Shown piece by piece: positions 56,331 to 64,000 of a stretch of 64,000 nt of DNA. Numbering within the stretch: position 1 is the first letter of the stretch; the number at the start of each line of letters is the position of its first letter. The position numbers and the translations under genes were made by a program. The notes beneath the pieces were generated by a model. It saw only the letters and a program-made list of their open reading frames with translations, was not told where the DNA came from and did not search any database. Where the stretch lies: the NCBI RefSeq assembly GCF_003945595.2, contig NW_024104346.1:620001-684000 (forward strand). Direction: 5' to 3'. The DNA is from Pipra filicauda. Its lineage: Eukaryota; Chordata; Aves; Passeriformes; Pipridae.

Positions 56331-59300
56331 TATTGACGTTGTGTACTCGGTAGTCCTGTCCCTGCCTGTAACAGATTTCACTGATGTATTTTTTAATACA
56401 GAAAATTATGTGAAAAGTAAAACCTGCCCCTGATTCTGTCTGATCAAAGCCCATCTGTGTCTGTCATTTCTGAGCAAAGGTCCTGCTTTGTCCCTGGCCT
56501 GGCAGTGCCAGGGGAGATGTTTGGGCTGTACCCTGGCACTCAGGGATGCTCCCGTGGGCCCCATCCTTCTTCCAGGAGCACTGACCTGGCCCTCCCTGTA
56601 GTTACAGTGAACAGTGAAATAGCAGGCACAGGGCTTTGGATTGGGATGGTGGATAGAACATTCCAGGGAAAACAGAGTCATTCTGCAGGGCATTAAAGGC
56701 CCCAGGTGTGTCTGCTGCACACGGGTGTGCCCAGAGCATCCGTGTCCACAGGAGAGGGGGAGCCTCCAGGAATCCCTGTGTTTCCTGGGCATCCCCTCCA
56801 CAAGTGCAGCTGTTGGGGGCTGCAGCAAACTGCCCCTGGCTGCTCCCTCCTTCCCTGACCCCCTGGATGAGCAAGGGAGCCGTGAGGACACAGGCTGTGG
56901 GGAGGGCAGGCTTTCCTCGGGTGGGGATGGTCTGAAAAATAATCCCACAGCTGAGTGTCCCCTTAAGAGACATTAACAGAAACATTCCCATAAACATAGG
57001 ATATTTGTACCTTACGAGTAAAAACTCCTTTTCCTTCCTCTGAAGTCTCTCACCATTTCTTGTCTGGGAACACTTTCATTTAGGTTAATTTTTTCCAGGT
57101 GCTTTGAGTGAAAGCTACTTACCTTTCAGATTCTCTCAGCAAGGAAAGTGAAATCACTTTTGAGACTCACGTGCTGAAAACAAAGTTGTTTAACGTTGTA
57201 TGAACTCCTTTTACCTGGTGGCTCTGAGATAAGGAACGTTTCAGTGCAGTTTTATGGTAATAATTAACATGAGTAGTTTCACTTTCACTGCTGTTTGGAG
57301 GTCCTTTGGCAATGATTGGCCTTGTCCAGGGTCAGCCTGGACTTTTTTTGCCTCCTGAGGGATTTCTTGTCAGCTCGAATTCATACTGATTACAGGAAGG
57401 ATTACCTTGAAGGATTAAAATATATTTGTAGATCGTACACACAGGCTCAAAGTTCTGAACACAAACTTCCTTTTAATCAACATTTCTGACTCAGTTGTGC
57501 TGAGTGCACAACACGGTCTACTGAAATAGTTTTTTAATATGAGAAAAATGCTGCTGTAGTCTCAGTGTGGACAGAGAAGAAGCAAAGATGGGTGTGAGAA
57601 AGAAATGCCAAAAGCTCCTGCCCTCAGTGTGCCAGCAGGTCCTGCTGGGGGAGGTGCTCTGACAAACCTGCCGCTCCAGGTTTTGAACCTCCTGGCTTTG
57701 GTTCACAAAAGCAGGAAACTGAGGGTGCTTTGAAAACCACAGAATTAAGTGCAAAAGGAAGTTAAATTATCTTAGGAATTGTTCTGCCAAATACTGCTCT
57801 AAAAGATGCCCTTGGATTTCTCTGGAATAGTCTCCAGCCCCTCAGAGACTTTAAATCAGTAGCAAAGTCCCTCGTGCCCCGTGGCCTGGGTGTGCTCTGC
57901 AGCAGGAGCTCCCTCGGTGCCACTTCTGTGCCAGGGTCACAGAGGTGACTGAATGTGCAATAAAGTTTTTTGATAACAGTCTCAGTAGCTCTCCTCAGTC
58001 CCCTGAGAAGTAGTTTTGGTGTTGCCTTAACAAACAAACCTGGAACAAATTCATGTATCGGATGCTTGTGGAGCTCGTAACCCCTGGGTGAGGTTGGAGA
58101 TTGGCTCCCCTTGGCACAAACAGGTTCCTCTCCAGTTTTTCTTCAATGTATCATCCATTTTAAACATTTCAGAGGCAAAATTAAGATATTCTGTCTTTGA
58201 AACAAAGAGCTGCCCCCTGGCAGTAGGAGCCCTGAGCATCATCAACCTTGCAATGCCTGAATGGTTTTGCACAATTATGTTTGTTACTCAGTTGACTCCA
58301 ACCCTTTTTTTTAGGTGGATTTTTTTAAACTAAGGAAGAAATTACTGAGTCTGACCACTGGCACAAACAGTCCCTCTAACTTCATCCCGTGGCACCTGGC
58401 TGAGCTGTGAGAATTTGCCTTTTTCTCTTGAGTTTCCCCACCACACTCCCGAGACACTTTCCAGGACGTTTCTATTGTGTTGTGCTTTCTGAGGGAACAA
58501 TTTTGGACATCCCAGGAAGAGCAAGTGGCAAAGGAGCCATTGCAGGGTGCTGGGAAGGTGCTTTGGGCAGGCAGGTAATTGATAGTATGTGGCAAAAAAC
58601 TCATATAAATATTGAAGTGTCTGGGATTCATAGTTTTGTATTCAAAACATCTCGCCCCGGAGGTCCTTGGTGCTCAGCCCCTGGCACCGGTGCTGGCTCT
58701 GCTCCAGGGAGTGTTGCACAGCTGTAGAAGGGTTTTTAAAGTCATGAAGTCTCAAAGGAACTCTGGCAGCTTGGATTCTCCTAACCACAGAACTCAAATG
58801 TCCATTGGAATCACATTCCCTAAGCTGATGGATTTTCAGCAGAGATTCGGCTTTTATTAAAGAAACAAAACCTGAGTTACCTGATTGTCACCTGCCAGGA
58901 GGGAAAAGGGAATTTAGGGCAATGAAACAGTGAAGTTAGACAGAGCATCACACCCCAAATCTCAAAATGCATCCCAAGGGCACAATTTTAATCCTGGCAG
59001 ATCCGTGTGGATGTGGGTGGGACGAGTCACCCCGGGTTGGTTAACTCTTGGTACTTAGTCAATGAAGGGGCTTGGGCCTGCAAGTCCTGGACTTTTTATC
59101 CTCTCTCCTGCATATTTGTAACACAAAAAGCCAGAACTATTTGAAAAGGTCTTTTTGAGCTGCTGGGAGCCGGGCAGCTGCTTTGGAGAGGAGGGTGAGG
59201 GTGATGGCCCCTGACCTTTCTCCCTGGCTAAGCCACCCACCCATCACCCAGCCCAGGCTCCAGCATCCACTTCCCTGTTGGATTCACTGGTGTTGGATCA

Positions 59301-59940
59301 ATGATGCCTCACATCTCATCCCTCCCAATCTGCACCTGGGTTGTACCTCTGTAAATTGGCCAGACTTTTCTACCTCGTTTTGGGCATTATGAGGCAGAAT
59401 TCCATAGGATGCTTTGCAGCCCCATGATGAAAGGTGCTATATAACTGCAAAGTGTTACTTCAAAAGATGTAACTAGGTCACCACTGCATCATAACCTATA
59501 TTAAAAAGACTTTTTCTTATATAAGAATTTATAGAGTTCAATGTATGGTAATAATAAGTGAATTATTGAGACCCCCAGAATAGTTTTTGTTTCAGTTGTA
59601 TCTGTACTCTGGAAAAGTGATTAAAAACCTTTAACCTTACTAGAAGAGTGCATCCTCCTTTTCTGTATGATGTTGGAATCTAAGTTTAGAAGCAGAATCT
59701 CACAGATTTCAGGTGGGGAGGGCTGAACTGGTTTTAATCCAGTGCTACAATTGCAGCTGCAGACCTGGACAGCAACACTTGGCCCTTCCCACGAGGCGTT
59801 TGGCAGCTCACGCTCAGTCCTGCTCCTCTGGGATGGGCTGTAGGTACAAACCTTCCCCACACCCAGGGCAGGGGAACTGCTGGTTCAGGTCAGTCCTTGG
59901 GCCCAAATGTCACCTGTGTTCTGTCACCCTCGAGTGGCAC
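56331..59940. other. Intergenic region between ZMYM4 and the ISG12-like cluster
   Basis: I recognise no coding exon, CR1 copy or RNA gene here. Open frames are short, overlap each other on both strands and lack family motifs. Only the AATAAA at 57959-57964 stands out. Confidence 0.5.
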
Positions 59941-59997
59941 CATCACCCAAGAGCCCCAGTAACACAGCAACACCATCTCTGCTGCAGGCAACGCACC

Positions 59998-60003
59998 TTT
60001 ATT
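59998..60003 (-). terminator. Polyadenylation signal of ISG12-like copy A
   Basis: AATAAA on the minus strand, about 165 nt after the TAA stop. The same sequence context (GCAGCAGAGATGGTGTTGCT) follows the AATAAA of copy C. Confidence 0.75.
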
Positions 60004-60167
60004 GGCTTCAGGGCACTCATTGCACAGGGGAATCCAAAGCTTTTGAGAGGGTGGGGTCGGGGGGGGCTTCCCAGCACCTGCCACAGTCCCTGGCAACTCC
60101 TCAGGATCAGCACCTCTCTTGGGTTCTGCATCTGGAGCTGCTCCCTCCTTGGGTTTGTCACCTGGAG

Positions 60168-61122
60168 TTAACTTTTCTTGGGTTTGTCACTCAGAGTCTT
60201 CTTCCTCAAGGGCAGCGAAGCACCGGCTGCTGCCCCGAGTGACCCCAAGGCACTTGTCAGCCCAAGTTTGGCACCAAGAGAGAAACCTGCAGCTCCTGCC
60301 AAGACAGATGGAAGAGTGATGTCCCAGCAGCATTGAGGCTGCCTGCTGGGGGACCGGGCATGGGGCAGGGACAGCCAAGGACTTCTCCTGGGCAGGGGGA
60401 GCCTGGAGAGTTCAGAGCAATTCCAACCTGTGACAGCTCAAGGGGCTGGTTCGGCCCTACAGCAAGGCCAGGGTATAACCCCGTGTTCCTGAGGGCAGGA
60501 ACCCAGTGCAGCCCAGCTGCCCTGCCCTCCCACTCACCGATGGACTGCAGCACAGCCACGGTGCTGCCGGCTGCCACTCCCCCTCCGTTGGCGATGGCAG
60601 CTGCCGACATCATCTTGGCAGCGATGGATCCAGCGGCGATGCCGCCTGCCTTGAACCCCAGTGCAGAAATGCACGCTGGGATGCCAACCAGTGCCACTCC
60701 TGCAGGGAGGACACCACAGCATTAGGGTGCTCTCTGTGCCCCACACCTCCCCCTGCCACCAGCGCCCCAGAACCGGCCTCCCCAAAAGGACTGAGGGGTC
60801 AGGGCGGGGAGCGAGGGCTGTGGGGTGCAGGGACACCCCACCCTGGGCAGGACAGGAACAGTGGGCAGGGCTGCAGCACTGATTCCAGGCCAGTGCTGCC
60901 CCCTCCTCCACAGCAGCACCCCAATTCTCCCCAGCACTTCCAGCCCCAGCCCAGCCCAGTCCCCACACCCAGACGGGGCTGGCACTGGGCAGTGAACCCG
61001 AGCACTGCTCAGCCACTGCCACACCCTCACTCACCTGCTCCAATTGCAGCTCCAATTGCAGCTCTTTTGGCAATTGTTTTCCATACTAAGAAGGAAAAAG
61101 GCAGGAGGGCAGTAAAGCTCAT
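60168..61122 (-). CDS. ISG12/IFI6/IFI27-family protein, intact copy (copy A)
   Basis: The family consists of small hydrophobic, interferon-inducible membrane proteins of mitochondria or ER. Exons on the minus strand are 61122-61035 (or 61085-61035 if spliced from an upstream exon), 60699-60538 and 60295-60168. Phases agree, giving 125 codons plus TAA from the 61122 ATG. The middle exon has the family core: [19 protein letters not shown], then a [20 protein letters not shown] block. The last exon continues [20 protein letters not shown] and ends LSDKPKKS. Two hydrophobic Gly/Ala-rich helices are visible. An alternative start is ATG G at 62308-62305, whose donor GTAAGT fits the TTCTTAG|TA acceptor at 61085 and would give MVWKTIAKR. 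The choice of start is open, as is the exact IFI6/IFI27L2 orthology. Confidence 0.78.
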
Positions 61123-61496
61123 CCCAGGCTGAGCCCAGTGCCCTGTGCCAGGCAGGGCAGGGGGTGGGAGCAGCAGCTCTCTCAGGCCCCCCTGCATTCA
61201 GCTCACCCCGGCCCCTGCACATCCCACTGCCCACAGACACCCTGCCCTGCCCTGCCCTGCCCAATGCACCCCACTGACCCAGAACAGCACAGGACACACA
61301 GCCCGTGTCAGCCCAGTGTGTCACCTGTCACCAGCACAAGGTGAATCAAACACAGTTTAGAACAAACTCAGCCACCACCTTGCCAGCCCCTCGCTCTGCT
61401 CCAGCACATCCCCAGCTCTCAAGAGGGCAGCTGAGTCACTGGGGATCTGTGGGGGCTTCCCAGCACCTGCCAGGCTGCCTGGGAGAGACCTTGGGA

Positions 61497-62308
61497 TCAG
61501 GCACCTGCCTGAATTCTCTTGGTTTTGTTACCTGGAATATTGTAATCCTCACCTTTTCCACCTGGATTATTGCCACCAGGATTATTGTTATCGCCAGGAT
61601 TGCCACCTGGACTATTGCCACCAGGATTAATGTTATCCTCAGGTTTTCTTCCTGGACTAGTCTTCTTGGATTCCCCATCTGTACTCTTGTTTTCCTCCTC
61701 AGATTCCTCATCTGGAGTTGTCTCCCCCTTGGGTTCCTCATCCACAGTTGGCTTCCTCTTGGACATCATGGCACCGTTTGCTGCACCGAGTGACACCAGG
61801 GTAGATGTCAGCCCGATTTCAGCACTAAGAGAGAAACCTGCAGTTCCAGGCCAGTGCTGCCCCTCCCTCACACCAACATTCTGAGTCTCCCCGGCCCAGC
61901 ACTCGCAGCCCCTGGCCCAGCCAGGTCCCCCAGAAGCAGACAGGGCTGGGTGCAGGCAGTGAACCCGAGTGCCAGACCCTCACCTGCTCCGATCGGGCTC
62001 CGCTCCCTCTGTGTCTCACAGCAAAGAGTGAAACTGAAACGGCAGGAGGGCAGGCAGGAAACAGCCTGGGAGGAGCCCAGGACCCTTTGCCAGGAAGGAC
62101 AAGGGCACAGTGCCAGCAGCAGCTCTCCCAGCCACATCCCCCTCCTTCCCCTGGCCCCGCAGACCCCGGGAACAGACCACTGATGGCACCGGCCCCGCTG
62201 TCCCCCCACCCAGGAGGAGAGGGGAGAAGGGACACACTCGGGGTCCCCGTGTCCCCCACACTGTCCCTCTGCAGGGGCCGTGCCCCACCAGCCACCCAAC
62301 TTACCCAT
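61497..62308 (-). pseudogene. ISG12-like copy B, core exon deleted, Asn/Gly/Pro-tailed
   Basis: The units are ATG G at 62308-62305 with a perfect donor GTAAGT, an exon-2 homologue at 62033-61984 (50 nt against 51 in copy A, so it shifts frame), and a last exon at 61837-61497. The core [12 protein letters not shown] exon is missing: intron sequence homologous to copy A (GGGGCAGCACTGGCCTGG) joins straight onto the last-exon homologue within about 10 bp. The last exon starts GFSLSAEIGLTSTLVSLGAA, then gains an acidic tail (KPTVDEEPKGETTPDEESEE) and five PGGN/PGDN-type repeats before IQAGA and TGA. No AATAAA is seen before copy A, so its exons may be read through into copy A. It could be a pseudogene or the 5' part of a longer transcription unit. 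Confidence 0.6.
62305..62308 (-). other. Candidate start exon ending in ATG G
   Basis: The minus-strand sequence CCCACCATGG is followed at once by GTAAGT. It has a near-ideal Kozak context and a consensus donor, leaving phase 1. That phase matches the 2-nt start of the exon at 61085 in copy A. It would code only Met plus the first base of the next codon. Confidence 0.55.
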
Positions 62309-62660
62309 GGTGGGCTGGCCTGGAGGGGGAGCAGTGCCGGGTGTGCTCTGAGCTGGGACCTTCCTTTGGGGAGCAAGAACAGGAGTTTCTTCGTGGGCAC
62401 AAACCGACTGTGCCATGGCCACCAGGCTCCTGCCAGCCACCCTCCCACCATGGGCCTGGGCCACACACCAGCCATGGGTCTGGCTGCATTTCCTGCTCTG
62501 CTGAAGCCCAGAGGAGGCAGCAGGGTTAGTGGCACCACAGCTGTAGGAGTCCAGGGTCACAGAGCAGCAGTGGTGACGTCCTGCAGGCACCCTTGTGTCC
62601 CCAGGCTGCAAATCCCTCAGCCCCAGTAACACAGCAACACCATCTCTGCTGCAGGCAAAG
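62309..62660 (-). promoter_or_regulatory. Presumed promoter/5'UTR of the copy A/B transcription unit
   Basis: Only about 350 bp separate the ATG-G exon from the polyadenylation signal of copy C, so the promoter should lie here. I find no full interferon-stimulated response element. AGTTTCTTC at 62384-62392 is at best a half site. Confidence 0.4.
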
Positions 62661-62664
62661 CAAC

Positions 62665-63385
62665 TTTATTGGCTGCAGGGCACTCATTGCTCAGGGGAAT
62701 CCAAAGCTTTTGAGAGGGTGGGGTCTGTGGGGGCTTCCCAGCACCTGCCACACTGCCTGGCAACTCCTCAGGATCAACACCTCTCTTGGGTTCTGCATCT
62801 GGAGCTGCTCCCTCCTTGGGTTGGTCACCCTTGGCAATGGCAGGTTCTGACATCATCTTCACAGTGAACTCAGCAGAATTTTGACTGCAGTTAACCCCAC
62901 CTTAACAGCGACCGTTGGGGTGCCAACCAGTGCCACTCCTGCAGGGAGGACACCACAGCATTAGGGTGCTCTCTGTGCCCCACACCTCCCCCTGCCACCA
63001 GAGCCCCAGAACCGGCCTCCCCAAAAGGACTGAGGGGTCAGGGCGGGGAGCGAGGACTGTGGGGTGCAGGGACACCCCACCCTGGGCAGGACAGGAACAG
63101 TGGGCAGGGCTGCAGCACTGATTCCAGGCCAGTGCTGCCCCCTCCTCCACAGCAGCACCCCAATTCTCCCCAGCACTCCCAGTCCCAGCCCAGCCCAGTC
63201 TCCACACCCAGACGGGGCTGGCACTGGGCAGTGAACCCGAGCACTGCTCAGCCACTGCCACACCCTCACTCACCTGCTCCAATTACGGCTCCAATGGCAG
63301 CTCCAATGGCGGCTCTTTTGGCAAGTGTTTTCCAGTCTAAGAAGGAAAATGGCAGGAAGACAGGAGTGTGGGCAGTAAAGCTCAT
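62665..63385 (-). pseudogene. ISG12-like copy C, frameshifted and internally deleted
   Basis: Exon 63385-63274 starts MSFTAHTPVFLPFSFLDWKT and carries three AAIGA/VIGA-type repeats against two in copy A. Exon 2 starts at 62938 with GVALVGTP, then diverges and reaches a TGA at 62861-62859, giving 63 codons. The core KMMSEPAIAKG remains one frame away, and it runs directly into sequence that in copy A is 3'UTR (QPKEGAAPDAEPKRG). A deletion has therefore joined the core exon to the tail exon. AATAAA lies at 62670-62665. It is probably dead, though a short hydrophobic peptide could still be made. Confidence 0.62.
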
Positions 63386-63759
63386 CCCAGGCTGAACCCA
63401 GTGCTCTGTGCCAGGCAGGGCAGGGGGTGGGAGCAGCAGCTCCCCCAGGCCCCCCTGCATTCAGCTCACCCCGGCCCCTGCACATCCCACTGCCCACAGA
63501 CACCCTGCCCTGCCCTGCCCTGCCCAATGCATCCCACTGACCCAGAACAGCACAGGACACACAGCCCGTGTCAGCCCAGTGTGTCACCTGTCACCAGCAC
63601 AAGGTGAATCAAACACAGTTTAGAACAAACTCAGCCACCACCTTGCCAGCCCCTCGCTCTGCTCCAGCACATCCCCAGCTCTCAAGAGGGCAGCTGAGTC
63701 ACTGGGGATCTGTGGGGGCTTCCCAGCACCTGCCAGGCTGCCTGGGAGAGACCTTGGGA

Positions 63760-64000
63760 TCAGGCACCTGCCTGAATTCTCTTGGTTTTGTTACCTGGAA
63801 TATTGTAATCCTCACCTTTGCCACCTGGATTATTGCTACCAGGATTACTGCTATTCCCAGGTTTGTCGCCTGGTCTAGTCTTCTTCGATTCCCCACCTGT
63901 ACTCTTGTTCTCCTCCTCAGATTTGTCATCTGGAGTTGTCTCCTCCTCAGATTCCTCATCCAAAGTTGGCTTCCTCTTGGACATCTTGGCACCTTTTGCT
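63760..64000 (-). CDS. ISG12-like copy D, tail exon only, runs off the window
   Basis: The minus-strand frame MSKRKPTLDEESEEETTPDD continues through NKSTGGESKKTRPGD, a shortened set of NPGG repeats, KGEDYNIPGN and IQAGA to TGA at 63762-63760. It is the near-identical partner of the copy B tail, about 2263 bp away. The residues before the MSKRK methionine are open to the window edge, as in copy B, so the true exon start is outside. Function unknown. Confidence 0.5.
   Translation of the reverse strand, partial: AKGAKMSKRKPTLDEESEEETTPDDKSEEENKSTGGESKKTRPGDKPGNSSNPGSNNPGGKGEDYNIPGNKTKRIQAGA

Larger units (their letters stand above)
60695..64000. repeat. Tandem segmental duplication of the ISG12-like locus
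   Basis: 60,695-61,075 matches 62,934-63,314 (offset 2239). 61,140-61,660 matches 63,403-63,923 (offset 2263). 59,941-60,165 matches 62,620-62,840 (offset about 2670). By eye the first two are about 95% or more identical, including introns, so the duplication or a gene conversion is recent. The offset changes mark indels inside the unit. Confidence 0.85.

Noticed and set aside
60534..61073. Minus-strand frames through the intron of copy A (and the matching frames in copy C)
   Set aside because: The sequence is intron between two exons with clear splice sites; the frame is GC-driven and repeated only because the locus is duplicated.
62030..62040. GAAACTGAAAC resembling an interferon-stimulated response element
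   Set aside because: It sits exactly over the splice-acceptor position of the copy B exon-2 homologue, inside the gene rather than in the promoter, so the match is probably chance.
61868..62632. 254-codon minus-strand frame across the copy B 5' region
   Set aside because: It runs through the ATG-G exon, introns and exon 2 without respecting splice signals; no family similarity along its length.

Overview
The window is nuclear DNA from a bird. Genes are split into many exons, there are about eleven 3'-truncated CR1 LINE copies (the dominant avian retroposon), promoters are compact and CpG-rich, and GC-rich minisatellites are common. The gene order SFPQ then ZMYM4 matches human 1p34. The species cannot be fixed from sequence alone, and the passerine or neoavian and microchromosome reading is inference.

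Layout. (1) 1-4431: sequence downstream of SFPQ with no recognised gene. (2) 4432-12,210: SFPQ on the minus strand, ten coding exons that join without a frame break into 639 codons, transcribed from a CpG island holding a TATA-like site and several CCAAT boxes. (3) 12.6-22.0 kb: intergenic DNA with scattered CR1 copies, ending in an imperfect inverted repeat of about 700-800 bp per arm that runs into the ZMYM4 CpG island. (4) 22,662-56,316: ZMYM4 on the plus strand, 29 coding exons that join into 1515 codons plus stop, and a 3'UTR of about 1.4 kb. Its 10.6-kb first intron carries two minisatellites (49-bp and 23-bp units). (5) 56.3-59.99 kb: no recognised gene. (6) 59,998-64,000: a minus-strand tandem cluster of ISG12/IFI6/IFI27-like genes made by recent duplication of about 2.2-2.7 kb. 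One copy is intact. Two are broken by different internal deletions. One runs off the window edge. Some copies carry an unusual acidic, Asn/Gly/Pro-repeat C-terminal tail.

SFPQ (paraspeckle and splicing RNA-binding protein) and ZMYM4 (MYM zinc-finger nuclear protein with a Crypton-derived C-terminal domain) are divergently arranged housekeeping-type genes about 10.6 kb apart, so no shared promoter is implied. The ISG12-like cluster is the fast-evolving part of the window and the best candidate for something undescribed. All exon boundaries come from reading GT/AG sites and phases by eye; no alignment was run.
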